Assembly (NCBI GenBank): GCA_026122225.1
Contig: JANEZZ010002240.1
Coordinates: 372,001-436,000 of the forward strand
Length of the DNA stretch: 64,000 nucleotides
Direction of reading: 5' to 3'
Origin: Heloderma charlesbogerti
Taxonomy: Eukaryota > Chordata > Lepidosauria > Squamata > Helodermatidae
Position numbers and translations under genes: made by a program. A model generated the notes under the pieces. The model was not told where the DNA came from. It worked only from the letters and a program-made list of their open reading frames with translations, and did no database searches. Each line of letters begins with the position of its first letter. Position 1 is the first letter of the stretch. Shown one piece after another: positions 1-11,994 of the stretch.

Positions 1-163
1 CAGCATGGTTTTGTGAGAGCACCCACAACCCTCTCTCAAAATTCCAAAATGGTTAGGGGCCCCTCCTCTAATATATTGACACATGGCACAAGTAGTAATG
101 CTACCAAGTTTGGTTTCTCTTGAATGAGGGAGCACTGGAGACTTTAGCCATCTTTGTTTACAG

Positions 164-583
164 TAGGGATGGGTGGACGAGCAATGTTCAAGAGCATCAG
201 GATTCTCTGAACATCGTCTTGCTGCTTGTCTTGTGCATGATTCCTGTTCATGATTGCTATGCGTGAATGGGAAAACTGCATAAATTGAGGAGCAACCGAA
301 TGGGAGATTTGCACAACTTTCCCCAAATTATCTCCACTTTCCTAATTTGTGCAAATTGCCTCCATAGGCTAAAACAGGGCTGATTCTAACTCACTCTACA
401 GAGGAAATGTGTGAAAATTAGGAAATTTGCACAACTGAACTGGGAATCAGGCGAGACGAATGGGAGTATGTGTTTGACAATTTATGAATATTTTTGGCAG
501 ACGTGCTTGAACTCACGTTCAGGGCTTCCAATGGGGCATGATTGCATGATTGTGAGCAAACATGAAATTCTCATACATCCCTA
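164..583. mobile_element. Non-autonomous hAT-like element, TAGGGATG termini
   Basis: The left end reads TAGGGATG (164-171) and the right end is its complement CATCCCTA (576-583). The flanks GTTTACAG (156-163) and GTTTACAA (584-591) match at 7 of 8 positions, which fits the 8-bp target duplication of hAT transposons. The 420-bp interior is AT-rich, has several variants of a 'gcacaaatt' motif and has no meaningful open frame. Related sequence lies at 3180-3510, 7428-7876 and in the outer element at 60251-61662. The superfamily call is inferred from termini and duplication length; no transposase is present. Confidence 0.72.
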
Positions 584-784
584 GTTTACAAATATATAAT
601 CAGAGCACAAGTGGAGGTAAACAGGGACTCCGAAAACACAGACTATCCTTCAATGAGCAACTTCTACAGCCCCTCAGGCTTCACGTTGAGTTTTAGTTAA
701 CTCTAGATAGAAATTAGGGCTGGGCTGAACTTTTGAACTAAACATTTAATCTAAGAATTTAAAAATATATATATAGTGTTGAAA

Positions 785-811
785 CACACACACACACACA
801 CACACACACAC
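785..811. repeat. (AC)n microsatellite
   Basis: Uninterrupted AC dinucleotide tract of about 13 units. Confidence 0.95.
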
Positions 812-1604
812 TGTCTTAAATGCCTTCTTCCTTTTTATTCATTTTGTTCATTTATACCTCATCCTACTCACAAGCCAAATGGATGCAAGTTAGGTTTTGC
901 ATGACAAGAGATGATGTCTGCAGTCCAACCCAGACTGATTTCACAGGACTGTGCCCATCTCTGTATTTCTCTCTCCCTCCCTGCATGTCCCCCGCCTCAA
1001 CAGCCCATTAGCTGAGAATATTGGCAAAGATTAAGATCATTTATTTTAAGTATGGCTGCATCTTTTAGTGGATTCTTCAATTAAATTAATTTAAAGCTGA
1101 ATTCCATACCTACTGAACTCAATGGGACTTACTTTTGAAAAGGCATTGTAACATTACTTTAATGAAGTGACACACTTAATTTTAAGTCTTTTTATTTAAG
1201 AAATACCACTTTTGTTATTAGTGCATTGGATATTTTTATATCTGAAGTGTATCTGTATATGGGCCATCAAAAAGTAAGGTAAAGAAAAGCTAAATGCAAA
1301 CTAGATTTTCACTTGCTCATATGGCTTCCTTCATTTAGGGCAACATTTGAAATTCTGCACTGACCAGGACTCCTTTATATAATCTATTAGTTCACTTCTT
1401 TCTGGGATCTTTTACAGTCACTTAGATATTTCTTTAAAAAAAACATGTTCACTGCAGTATAAATCCATTTAATTCATTTAATTCTTGAAGAGGACTATTA
1501 TTTCCTATCCTGTTTAAAACACACACACATGAAAATATGCCAAATTGTTTGAATGTCTTTCAATACCTGAATGTCATTTCTATGAGAAATCACATCTAAT
1601 TACT

Positions 1605-1636
1605 GCTCTCTCTCTCTCTCTCTCTCTTTCTCTCTG
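1605..1636. repeat. (TC)n microsatellite
   Basis: Pyrimidine dinucleotide tract with one TTTC interruption. Confidence 0.9.
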
Positions 1637-1863
1637 TCCAAAAGCCCATAATAACCAATACACAATCAGGACATCAGTTTCTGTATTTTTTTAAATAACG
1701 TTTTTGTCCTACAATACAAACACGTGTGGTCTTTCAAATTCATTTACTAGTCAAAGAAAATTTAATTATTGCTTTAAGCTGAAAAGCTTCCAAATCTAAG
1801 TCTTAAAAGAAAGAAAATCAATCTTGTCCTTTACTAATGTTCTCTGTAACTGAAATAAAAAAA

Positions 1864-1867
<4 letters not shown>

Positions 1868-1919
<52 letters not shown>
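1868..1919. repeat. Compound (CT)n(AC)n microsatellite
   Basis: A CT tract of about 13 units passes directly into an AC tract of about 12 units. The same compound layout recurs at 19341-19424. Confidence 0.95.
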
Positions 1920-2734
1920 GAGCGCAACACGCCTTCTGAGTTACATTTAGAATTCTATTAGTGGGTTGTTGAAAGAATGTCATACATTTCTAGAAGCACA
2001 AACTGAATTAATTTTTATAGATCTTATTGTATTTTTTACCCAGTCTATTTTTTCCCCTTTTCCCCTCCCAATGTTTGTAATGCCATCTTAGAAACTTGGA
2101 AATATAATTTTCTTTCTCCTGATATTGTCTTTTTCCATTAGGCAAACATTGATTGTTTTTTCTCCTCCTGTGTTTTTAATGGAGATAAAAGTAACTCACC
2201 AGCACCAACTTCATTTCACACAAGATTACGTAAAGGTTCTATAACAAAACCTATATATAACATTTGCTTTTATTTCAGCTGCCAGCCTTACCATGAGGCA
2301 CGCTGAGCTTCTGGGCTCAGGTGGTGAACAGGGAGGGGTGGCAAAATGAGCATACCCTCTCTGCCACCTCTGTGACCACATGACACTTTCTGCTAGGCAT
2401 TGCCTTTCCGGCCCCTGTTGCCAGCAGCTGCCTGGCCAGAAGCCCCAGAACCAGGGCAGCTCCTTGCTGCAATCCAGGACCAGCCTGGCATCCTCCTGTG
2501 GCTCTGGACTCTGGAGACCCCGTTCTAGCTGGATACTCCATGATGAGGCTGGCTCCCTGCTTGGCTGTGGAGCCCCATGGGTGGGTTGCTTTCTCTTTTC
2601 CTTGAAGCGCAGCAGCTGCCATGTAATTAAAGGAGAAAACGAGTGGTTGCTGCCCCCCTCTCACACCCTTTATGGCCATGGGCATTTAGCTATGCAGCAG
2701 GAGGTCTAGACCAGGCAGTGGCTACCCACAGACA

Positions 2735-2978
2735 CAAGGGTGTTTTTTTTTTTTTTTACTTTTCTGTTGAAGTTCGCGGCTGGGGAGACGGGGCGCTTCT
2801 CCCCGGCCTGAATTTCGGCCGGGGGCGAGGCGGGGAGCCTCCCCCCCGGCCTGAATTTCAGCCGGGCGAGGCGGGAAGACACCCCCCGCTCGCATGAACT
2901 TTGGGGGTGAAGCAAAGCGCCTCCCCCCCACCGCGAAAAAAGGTGCGGGACAAGGTAAGTCCCTTTCGTACATCCCTA
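2735..2978 (+). mobile_element. Partial GC-rich hAT-like element, right end of the palindrome-array family
   Basis: The right end 'ttcgtacatcccta' (to 2978) and the motif AAG|GTAAGT about 20 bp before it match the right ends at 24701 and 61276. The interior is strongly GC-rich and contains a duplicated 'ggcctgaatttc' unit (2807-2818 and 2849-2860). No left terminus or target duplication is clear, so the copy is truncated or diverged. The palindromic modules of its relatives are absent, so it may be a separate subfamily sharing the right end. Frames across it on both strands follow base composition and are not genes. Confidence 0.5.
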
Positions 2979-3179
2979 CATGGATCAGGGCATAGCTGTT
3001 CTCATGACACAGATCAACAATTTAAACCTTTATTTGAAATTTCTCCCATCATTAATTCCTCTCATATATATGGATAGGTCCTTCCACTGTCTATGTGTAG
3101 TGAATATTGTTACCCTGGTAATCAGAAGAAAAGGAAGGAAGGGGAAAAGTTTTGCTGCTATGATTGTGTTTCATGCCCT

Positions 3180-3510
3180 GACTTAGCTTGCATTTGCAGG
3201 CCGAACCACGAGTTTTTCCTGAACTCCAGGAACTTTTTGCAGTTTTGTCTTGTTGGAGCTGTAATGTGCGCAAATAGAGATTTGCACAAATTGTGGGCGG
3301 AATTTACATAATTGGCACAAATTGTGCAAATTTGCACCAAAACCAGCTGTAATTTGTGCAACTTAAAAAATATGGAGAATCTGTGAACTAGCCTGACTCA
3401 ATGCAGATCGAGTTGGGCTCCGCAGCAGAAAGCGGATCGAAGTCCAGGGGGCTGAACCAAGGGAAGCGCATCAGGATTCACCCTCCAAACGGATTCCTCT
3501 GACATCCCTA
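3180..3510. mobile_element. hAT-like element remnant, one terminus visible
   Basis: Ends in CATCCCTA at 3503-3510 and carries repeated 'gcacaaatt' motifs like those in 164-583. The left terminus is not identifiable and may be lost, so the start coordinate is approximate. Confidence 0.45.
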
Positions 3511-3685
3511 GTCTCAGGTGGTGAGGTGGCTTGGGCTGGTCCCAGAAAGACCACAGTGTGAGTTGGAACAGACTGGCTATAACAACCACTGCAGAAGCAG
3601 AAGCAAATCAGATTGAAATCTGACTCTTAAACTATGTAGACATATTTGTGTGTGTGTGTGTCAGAAGACACACACAGGTGTCATT

Positions 3686-3975
3686 AGGTTACCCATCTGT
3701 CCTTCTTTACAGACAACAGTCCTCTATTTGAAAATGCTGTCAGAGGCATCCTCTATTTGAAGATACAGAATGCTTTAAAGATTAAGACTGATAAGAAGGG
3801 AGAGCAGGAACCTTGAATTTGCCCATCCACATTTAACATCTGGAGAGCAGATTGGGCAGACACAAAGATCACCCAGTCAGTCTTCCCGACTGTGGGGAGA
3901 TGAAAGGTATTTCTATTTAAATGATAGTAATTATTTCTACATTTGCATCCACACCTATAAATCTAATAAACTGTT
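3686..3975 (+). repeat. Diverged copy of the 30268-30642 hAT-like repeat
   Basis: Shares, in the same order, 'cagtcctctatttga', a 'tttctatttaa' segment and 'ctataaatctaat' with the better-preserved element at 30268-30642. It begins near 'taggttacccatctgtcc' but has no readable right terminus. Confidence 0.55.
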
Positions 3976-4680
3976 AATAACAAAAACACACTTCCTTTCT
4001 ATTAACTCACAGTTTACATATCAGGCCAGCCTGCTTGTATATTCTTTGACATAACTTGTTTTTCTCCTTAATGGAACTCATTTCCAAGTAAATGTGCATA
4101 GGATTGGAGCATAATAATGACCTGAATTTACTGAATTACTGAAATAAATGTAGGCACAATATGATGAGGGCATGCTTTATATTCATGTCAGAAAAAAAAC
4201 AACAACCAGTGCTCAGATCAGTGTTTCTTGCTAGTCCCCCACTGGCCACACATATAAAATTCAAGTATCACTAGATCATTCCAGAAAGTCATTATGGGTG
4301 CATTGACTAGCACTGAAATTAAAAAGGGAGTGGAGAGGATTGTTTTTAATTTGCCCTCCTTTGTTCCCTCAAGCCATCCCAGCCTAATACTTTGAGAACA
4401 CAGCTAGATATTGCTGAAAATTACATAAACCACCCAAAGCCTGAAGAACAGGGTGCAATATAAATACAAGAAACAAACAACTGTGTGTGACCATGTTATG
4501 CACATCTGCATCACGCATAAGAGACACCTGTCCTAAGAATTCATGTTGCCTGAACATGGCCTTACCTGTAATTCCCTTTTGTTCCGCTTCTGCATTAATC
4601 TGCTGGGGGGCGGGGGGTTAAGTCTCAAAATGTTTTTAAATACATATTTCATTTAATATGCATTTAAATGTGTATTTTGA
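3976..4680. other. Low-copy stretch, no gene seen
   Basis: Contains a short MITE-like fragment near 4068-4110 ('tttccaagtaaatgtgcata'). Nothing else is recognised. Confidence 0.45.
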
Positions 4681-4684
4681 TGTT

Positions 4685-5235
4685 TATTTTAAATATGTAT
4701 TTTATTTTATTTATTTTATTGCATTTCTATACCACCCCATAGCCAAAGCTCTCTGGGTGGTTTACAGAAGTTAAAACATTAAATACAATATACACAGTTT
4801 TAAAGCCATTTACAAAAAAGCACACAGACAATGTACACAAACAACATATAACTAAAAACAACATCAAATGATCAGTCATAACTAAAGACACATCCAGGAC
4901 CGATTAAAACTCATCATGTGTTGCCAAAAGCCTGTTAAAAGAGATAGGTCTTAACCTGGCACCTAAAAGGTAATAATGTTGGTGCCAGGCAGACCTCATC
5001 AGGGAACTTGTTCCACAGATGGGGGGCAACCACTGAGAAGGCCCACTCCCTCGTTTCTGCCTTCTGAGCTTCCCTTGGAGGAGGCACTCAGAGGAGGATC
5101 TTAGATGCTGAAAGTAGTGTATGGGTAGGTTCGTTTTGGAAGAGGCGTGCTGTCAAATATTGTGGTCCCAGGCGTTATAGGTTAAAACCAGCACCTTGAA
5201 TTGAGCTCAGAAACATATAGGCAGCCAGTGCATTT
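4685..5235 (-). mobile_element. L2 LINE 3' end (5'-truncated)
   Basis: Read on the minus strand this is the end of an L2 reverse-transcriptase frame followed by a 3' UTR that ends near 4685 in an (ATAAA)-rich tail. The UTR box 'ccatagccaaagctctctgg' also occurs at 47601-47620. The 'cagccagtgc' and 'aaaccagcaccttgaa' segments recur in the other L2 copies of this window. Heavily mutated. Confidence 0.8.
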
Positions 5236-5304
5236 TCTCTCAAACTATGTATTTAAATGTATATTTTGATACACTTACCACACAATCGCATTAGATTGCC
5301 AAGA

Positions 5305-7385
5305 AGGAGTCCAAGATGGGTGGGATTTTTTTAAAAAAGGAAATTCTAAAGGCACAATTCCAAACAATCCCAACAACAAAAAAGGCAGAAGACAACAGAA
5401 AAAGCCAAGGTGGCTTCAGAAAAAGCTTAGAGATGACCTGAAAACAAAAAAAAAGACACAATATATAGGAAGTGGAAGGAAGGCCAAGCTACAAAGGAAG
5501 CATACAGGCAGGTAGCACAGAATTGCAGGGATGGTGTCAGGAAGGCTAAAGCTGAGAACGAACTGAGGTCAGTGAGGGATGCTAAAAGCAACAAAAAGGC
5601 TTTCTTCAGATACATGCATAGTAAAAGACAGAGGAAAGAAATGGTGGTTCAACTATTAAATAGTTAATTTAACGATAACAGATGACAAAGAAAAGGCAGA
5701 AGTGCTCAATTCCTATTTCGGCTCAGTCTTCTCCTGAAAGAGGGTCTATGACCCCTCCGGCAAAGGCAAAGTACAGGCTGAACGGGCAGGATTGCAGCTT
5801 GAGATCGATAGGCATATGGTCAAAGAACACCTAATTACTTTGAATGAGTTCAAATCTCCAGGGCCAGATGAACTGCATCCTGGAGTAATAAAGGAACTGG
5901 CAGAAGAACTCTCAGAACCACTGTCTATTATCTTTGAGCAATCATGGAGGACGGGTGAAGTGCCAGATGACTGGAGGAGGGCTAATGTTGTCCCCATCTT
6001 CAAAAAGGTCAAAAAGGAGGAACCTGGGAACTACAGACCAGTCAGCCTGACATCAATCCCTGGGAAAATTCTGGAGCAGATGATAAAGCAATCCATCTGT
6101 AAGCACCTTGAAAACAATGCAGTGATTACTCAAAGCCAACATGGATTTGTCAAGAACAAATCCTGCCAGACGAATCTGATCTCATTTTTGGATCAGGTAA
6201 CCTCCCTTGTGGACTGTGGGAATGCTGTGGACATAATATACCTCGACTTCAGCAAAGCTTTTGACAAAGTGCCCCATGGTATCCTGATGAGCAAACTAGC
6301 TCAAACTCAAAGTGGGCTAGAAGAAACAATGATCAGGGCTCACAGTTGGCTACAGAATCGGACTCAAAGAGTGCTTATCAATGGGATCTTCTCAAACTAG
6401 GAAGAGGTAATGAGAGGGGTACCATAGGGCTCAGTCTTGCGCCCAGTGCTCTTCAACATTTTTATCAATGACTTGGATGAGGAGGTGCAGGGAATGCTGA
6501 TCAAATTTGCAGATGACACAAAATTGGGCAGGATAGCTAATACCCTGGAAGACCGAAACAAAATTTAAAGTGATCTTGACAGGCTGGAGTGCTGGGCAGA
6601 AAACAAAAGAATGAAATTTAATAGGGATAAATGCCAAGTTCTGCACCTAGGAAAAAGAAACCAAATGCACAGTTACAAGATGGGGGATATGTGGCTCAAC
6701 AGCACTACAAGCAAGAAGGATCTTGGAATTGTTGTCGATCACAAGCTGAATATGAGCCAACAATGTGATGTGGCTGCAAAAAAGGCCAATGCTCTTTTGG
6801 GCTGCATTAGAAGCATAGCTTCCAAATCCCAGGAAGTACTAGTTCCCCTCTACTCAGCACTGGTTAGGCCTCATCTGGAGTACTGTGTCCAGTTCTGGGT
6901 ACCACACTTTAAGAAGGATGCAGACAAACTGGAGAGGGTTCAGAGGAGGACAACGAGGATGATCAGGGGACTGGAAACAAAGTCCTATGAGGAGAGACTG
7001 AAAGAACTGAGCATGTTTAGCCTTGAGAAGAGAAGACTGAGGGGAGATAGGATAGCACTCTTCAAGAACTTGAAAGGTTGTCACAGAGAGGATGGCCAGG
7101 ATCTCCTCTCGATCATCCCAGACTGCAGAACACGGAATAATGGGCTCAAGTTACAGGAGGCCAGATTTCAGCTGAACATCAGGAAAAAACTTCCTGACTG
7201 TTAGAGCAGTATGGCAATGGAACCAATGACCTAGGGAGGTGGTGGGCTCTCCCACACTGGGGCATTCAAGACGAGGCTGAACAGCCACCTGTCAGGGATG
7301 CTTTGACTTGGATTCCTGCACTGAGCAGGGGGTTGCACTTGATGGTCTTATAGGCCCCTTCCAACTCTACTATTCTATGATTTTA
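5305..7385 (+). mobile_element. CR1 LINE, 5'-truncated
   Basis: A plus-strand CR1-clade retrotransposon starting in the endonuclease-RT linker and ending with the classical CR1 3' terminus: 'ccccttccaactctac' followed by 'tattctatgattttatg'. The reverse transcriptase is present but broken by stop codons (see 5792-7204). CR1 copies are usually 5'-truncated, and the 5' limit here is approximate. It lies just downstream of the minus-strand L2 tail at 4685-5235. No clear target duplication was found, which is common for CR1. Confidence 0.88.
5792..7204 (+). pseudogene. CR1 reverse transcriptase, three in-frame stops
   Basis: Encodes RT of the CR1 type. The first open piece (5792-6400) has a KSPGPDELHP motif near residues 21-30, VVPIFKK, NYRPVSLTS and the catalytic motif LDFSKAFDKVPHG. 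The second (6611-7204) is the RT C-terminus with LVRPHLEYCVQFW and FSLEKRRLRGD. Between them, in the same frame, lies FADDTKLG (the YxDD-type catalytic box). Both pieces and the linker share one reading frame, interrupted by TAG at 6398-6400, TAG at 6425-6427 and TAA at 6566-6568. The last two sit where a glutamine codon is plausible, consistent with C-to-T decay. No frameshift is visible from 5792 onward; upstream of it stops appear. Not functional. Confidence 0.85.
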
Positions 7386-7427
7386 TGCCACCTGATAGAT
7401 GGAAGCCTCCCATCTCAGACATCTGAG

Positions 7428-7876
7428 TAGGGATGTGCAAATCCGTAGAACATGAGCTTGTTGAAATTCTTCAAATTCCACCTCCAAGTTCTTTCCGTCT
7501 GATGTCTGTATCAGACTGAGAGCTTTGTGTGTGTGTGTTTTCCAACAAAAATGTGTGAGTATCTTCATGCATGTTTTTCCAATTGTGTGCATCAATTGTA
7601 TTCATCTTTGAAATGTACACATTCTTCTCTCATTAATTAAACTTTTTGTGCTTTTTTCAAAGGTGTACGCATGCTGTAATTTTTCAAAGATGTGCACATA
7701 CATTTCTCAAATGTACACATGCTGTTGAACACCTTTGGTGTGTGCATGTGAATGACATTGCAAGGTTGGAAATGTACAGACTTCGATCGCAGGTGGCATT
7801 CAATTCAGTCCAGAGAGTGTGAACTTGGTAAACCTTGATCAAAAATGAACTAAAACAAATTTCTCATACATCCCTA
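7428..7876. mobile_element. hAT-like element with TAGGGATGT termini
   Basis: TAGGGATG at 7428-7435 and CATCCCTA at 7869-7876 bound 449 bp. The right end 'tttctcatacatccct' resembles the right end of 164-583. The flanks (CATCTGAG and CTTCCGCA) do not match, so the target duplication has decayed or one boundary is wrong. The interior repeats 'gtgcacat' and 'gtacacat' motifs. Confidence 0.5.
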
Positions 7877-10463
7877 CTTCCGCATATCCAGTGGCCTGCT
7901 GAGCTGCTTACCAGCAGGGCAGGAAGGGTGATGGGGCTATTTTCACCTCTCCATGCTTCACAGTATCTTCCACTGAGCCTATCTAGCATGAATTGTGCTG
8001 CCACGGTTTTTTCTGTTTCCCCCCCACTTCTCTGGCTTTGTACATGTTCTGCTACATAACTTCTAGGTAGCGTTGTTGTATAGAGGAATTGCACAACTAC
8101 ACTAGCATTCCATTCTGCCATTCCCGAATATGCTGGACTTTTCCTGATCAAAACCACCCACCAAATGTGCTTGCAAAGGGCAGCAGAGGCCCTGGAGGAT
8201 GAAGACGTCATCATCTAAAGCACTCACAAACTACCGTGAGTGAGGAATCATTAGTGCACAATAGTTCAAAGACGGGGGCGGGGTCAGCCTCCTCTTTTCC
8301 ATTTCTCAGGGGAGTGCAGATGGATGGATGGGAGGAATGTGGATGGATGGATGGATGGACAGATGGGGAAGTGTGGATGCATGGGGGAGTGTGAATGGCT
8401 GAGTAGGTGGATAGGGGAGTGAGGATGCATGGATAGATGGACAGATTGATGGGGTGTGTGTGGATGGATGGGCAGACGGATTGATGGGGGAGTGTGGATG
8501 AATGGGTGTATGTGAGAAAGAAGGGGGGGAGAGTGTGGGGTGTTGATGACCCTGAATGGGGGTGTGTGTATTGAGTATGGATGTACGTGAACAGGGGGAG
8601 TGTGTGTGAATGCGGTGTGTGTGTAGGTGTCTTTGGCATGTAGCCTCCAGATATTTATCTATGAGGGTAAATGCAGCCCTTGGGGTGAAAAAGCTTCCCT
8701 CCCCCTGCTTTAGTTGCCTCTTTTTCATCTGTGTCGGTTCATGCTTTATGGTGGCCAGCACTGACATGGGTAGTCCCAGGATCTTCTCGGTATGTAAACC
8801 ATGAAGGAGAGATGCCTCCCTTCCAGCATACTGTAGCCAGACACTAGGGAGCCACAGGCAATTATGTATCCGCTGTGCATAGCTGAGTGTTAGGAGTCAG
8901 ATGTCTCCTCTTTACACTCTCCAATCAACCAGATCCACCACCATCACCACATCATTGTTTTACAGAACAAAGTAGTGATAGAAATCATTCAGCCAAATAG
9001 AGGTATGATAATTCAGACTCACCCATGAGTGTTTATGGCAAACGTTCCTTGTAGGGCTGAAAAGCCACAAGACTCCTCAAACCTAAAGTGCCGTCTTAAG
9101 GGTATATACTATATGCCCCCGCTCTGCTATACTCAAACCACTACAATCAAGTTGAAGAACTAAAGCATTTTTCTTGATCCTCAGTCCTATGCATTTTTCT
9201 TGATCCAAGTCCCATAAATTGATCCTAATCCTTTAAAACCTTCCCCTCCTGAAAAACAAAAACCAACAACCCAGGACTGCTGATTTCTTATTGAACTTGC
9301 CTTGCCACTTTTGACAGAATTGTATTAAAAGAAATTGATTTCACTACCTCATACTGTTGCTCAGTGAGACAAGATTGTATCTCATTTGCTATCCTCAGTT
9401 TTGGTAACCAAAATGAATTTATATATTATATATCTGAATTACATATATTCATACATATTGCATATATTTTGAAATAGTATGTGTGTGTGTGTGTACACAC
9501 ACTCATATACGTATAGACAGATTCACATATAGTTATATTGTGTGTATATTATAAAATACATTTTTTTCAGTGTCCCGGACTTTAAAGGCATCTAAATTTT
9601 ATAGGCAACCCTCACTATGCTCGAAATTCCCCCAGGATGTAAACAAAATGAGCAAACATATTCATTCAGGAATATTCTAGTGGTACAGCCAAGTGCAACA
9701 ATATGCTATATTACATTTTAGCGCCTTCTTTGCCAACTGCATGAATGTGTAATGTAATTGCTCTTTTTTTTTTTTTAAGGACAACTAAGAGGAGATATTT
9801 ACTTATTTTTTAAACACCCTGATCTATAGCTAACACACACAAGACTAGAAGCAATAGTGTTTGTGTTAAAACCACCACCACCGACTCCTGTCTGTTTTGC
9901 CTCTCTAAATATCAGTATGCTATAAATAGAAGCCCAGTAGACTTCTCAGTTGTGAGTTTCTCTCCACAATAGTCCACAAGTAACTCCTAAAACTATGCTT
10001 CTTCATCATTTTGAACTTAATGACCCTGGATTCTTGAATAAAGACCATCTTAAGCAATAGTACACAGGAGTGAACTTGTGTATAGCACATAATTGTAAGT
10101 CTCCTGAGCAACCTTCTAAACAGCAGTGGGTTGATAAAATGTGGGAGAGCATGATTACATATGAACTTATCAGCAAGTGCAACAAACTTGGAATCCAAAT
10201 GTTTTAAAAGATGTTATGGCACGATGGCTTATTTCCTATGGAGAAGCCTGTTAAGCTTCAGATCATATTCCAATCAAATATAGAAGCGTGTTTTTTTCCC
10301 CCCCCCTAGCTGTGACTGGGATACAGGATTTTTACACAAAACTGCGGAAGGTCACAATTAGCTCTTTCAATATAAACTTGTCCTTCCATGTGATGTTTAA
10401 CAGCGTTACAATCAAATGACATCTCCACCAAAAGTTCTATTGTGGCTCTGAATCTAAAAGCTA
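7877..10463. other. Low-copy stretch, no gene seen
   Basis: Apart from the GGAT minisatellite (8311-8640) and a GT/AC tract near 9481-9500, no repeat or coding exon is recognised. Open frames here are short and lack recognisable domains. Confidence 0.5.
8311..8640. repeat. Degenerate GGAT-based minisatellite
   Basis: A purine-rich tract built on ATGG/GGAT units with interspersed 'gggggagtgtggatg' blocks. The complementary strand reads as two His/Pro/Ser/Thr-rich frames (142 and 153 residues) made of repeats such as IHPSIH. These arise from the repeat and are not genes. Confidence 0.85.
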
Positions 10464-10597
10464 AAGGTTGTATCCAATGTTAGTCCTACTTAGAGAAGAC
10501 CTATTCAAATGACTGAGACTGCAGTTAGTTATGACTACTTGAAGTCTCATTCATTTGAATGGGTTACTCTAAGTAGGACTAACATCGGATACAACCC
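10464..10597. mobile_element. Palindromic MITE, GTATCC-type termini
   Basis: About 134 bp that fold back: the left arm 'ttgtatccaatgttagtcct' pairs with the complement of the right arm 'aggactaacatcggatacaa'. The same family is nested in another MITE at 48108-48242. It has no coding capacity. A flanking CTA on both sides is a possible 3-bp target duplication. Confidence 0.7.
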
Positions 10598-11430
10598 TAC
10601 GACTCCCTCCCTCTTTGATGCTTTGAATGCTACAGTAGCAGTGGTGTAAGGAGTCCTAGGACATTTAAGAACTCAGGCATGTTAGGAAACTGACATTTCT
10701 GCCCCTGAAGCATTTGCTGCACCAGTCAGGAGTTTAGAACAGGGCTCAGCAAAACCAAGTTATCTTCTCATTTTTTTTTCCTCCTGTTACTACAGGCCCA
10801 AACCAAAGGGAACTTTCTGATCACTAGTCATGACTCACTAGCTACCACAAATGAGCATGGACTTTTTTTTTTTAAGCTAGTGGAGACTTATGCCATTTCA
10901 CAGTGTGGGTAAAATAAGGAGCTTTGGTAAATATTGGCCACAACCAGAGGGTTCCGAAAAGAAAGGCGATAAAATAACCAAGATGAAGCCTGTTGTGGAG
11001 TTACACCAGTGGAAAGAAAATTATAACATGAGGCACTTAATGCATTGTATTTTTAGGTGTATATCTAGGATGTTTCAAATACAGAGCTAAAATGTTAAAA
11101 GTGAACGTGAACACAACAAACATGACTTTCCAATCATGTCTCATACAGGTACATTCATCAGGGATTGTGATTGGCTGCAATTCTATGTTGAGAATATACT
11201 CTGGCAAACCCAGGGTCTCTTCTGCATAATGTAGAGCCTATAAAGGATATTCCATAGAAATTCAGCCCAAGAGAAGGCAGGAAACAAGATCCAATGCCTA
11301 CAAATGGCTGACCACTATCTACTTGTTTCAGAATATACTCTGTTACATGCATGATTAGAACATATGATCAGATGTTAATTATCTTATTTTACTTCCAGCT
11401 AATGCTACAGTTTGTAGTATAGTGATGTAA
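10598..11430. other. Low-copy stretch, no gene seen
   Basis: No family is recognised. Short A- and T-runs occur at 10775 and 10864. Confidence 0.45.
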
Positions 11431-11635
11431 GGCTGCAATCCTATAAGCACTTACTTGGAAATACGTCTCATTTCCAAGTAAACACGTGTAACAGAGGTGG
11501 GCAACTTGTAGCCCTCCAGATGTTTTGACCAGCAACTTCCATCATCGCTCACCACTGGCTATGCTGGCTAGAGCTGATGGGTCTTGTAGGCCAAAACATC
11601 TGGAAGGCCATAAATTCACCACACCATAGGATTGG
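11431..11635. mobile_element. Harbinger-like MITE (GCAATCCTAT ends) carrying a nested palindrome
   Basis: The left end 'ggctgcaatcctat', preceded by TAA, pairs with the right end 'ataggattg'. The centre (about 11492-11623) is occupied by a palindromic hAT-like MITE starting 'cagaggtgggcaacttgtag' with the arms 'ccagatgttttg' and 'caaaacatctgg'. The nested order is inferred because the host ends are separated by the inner palindrome. Confidence 0.55.
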
Positions 11636-11642
11636 GATATAG

Positions 11643-11777
11643 CATGGGTAGCTAACTGGTTGCGCTCCAGGTGTTTTGGGCTACAATTTCCATATTTCCC
11701 AGCCAGCATGGTCAAATGTCGGGGATTGTGGGAATTCTACCCCAAATACCTGGAGGCCAACAGGTTGCTTATCATTG
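11643..11777. mobile_element. Palindromic hAT-like MITE ('gtgggcaac' family)
   Basis: The left arm 'ggttgcgctccaggtgtttt' and the right arm 'aaatacctggaggccaacag' are complementary. It is the second copy in tandem with the one inside 11431-11635; other copies are at 26826-26965 and, in part, 22848-22960 and 30174-30237. The flanks GGATATAG and GTCTATAG share 6 of 8 bases. Confidence 0.6.
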
Positions 11778-11940
11778 AGTCTATAGAGCTTATTGTTGTG
11801 TGCTTCCTGTTACGTTTATTTTGTTCCTTTTCCTTTGGGTACAGATAAATGCATCACATCTTAAAAATAAAAAATAAAAAGAGAAAACCACATTTGAAAA
11901 AGTTAGCTTTAAAAAATGCATTCATTTAAATATGTATAGA

Positions 11941-11994
11941 AGAAGAAGAAGAAGAAGAAGAAGAAGAAGAAGAAGAAGAAGAAGAAGAAGAAGA
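11941..11994. repeat. (GAA)n microsatellite
   Basis: Eighteen nearly perfect AGA/GAA trinucleotide units, a homopurine-homopyrimidine tract. Confidence 0.97.

Larger units (their letters stand above)
592..2734. other. Low-copy AT-rich stretch, no gene seen
   Basis: No coding signal is recognised. The stretch holds the microsatellites listed separately, a short MITE-like remnant near 1105-1140 containing 'caatgggacttacttttga', and a GC-richer part at 2280-2700 with open frames on both strands that have no recognisable domain. Confidence 0.5.

Noticed and set aside
2317..2973. Overlapping frames of 69-122 residues on both strands
   Set aside because: Caused by GC-rich composition; no recognisable domain or splice context.
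7428..7876. 8-bp target duplication for this hAT-like element
   Set aside because: CATCTGAG and CTTCCGCA agree at only 4 positions, no better than chance.
8211..8767. Minus-strand frames of 142 and 153 residues
   Set aside because: They are translations of the GGAT minisatellite; composition is repeat-driven and no start context or domain is present.
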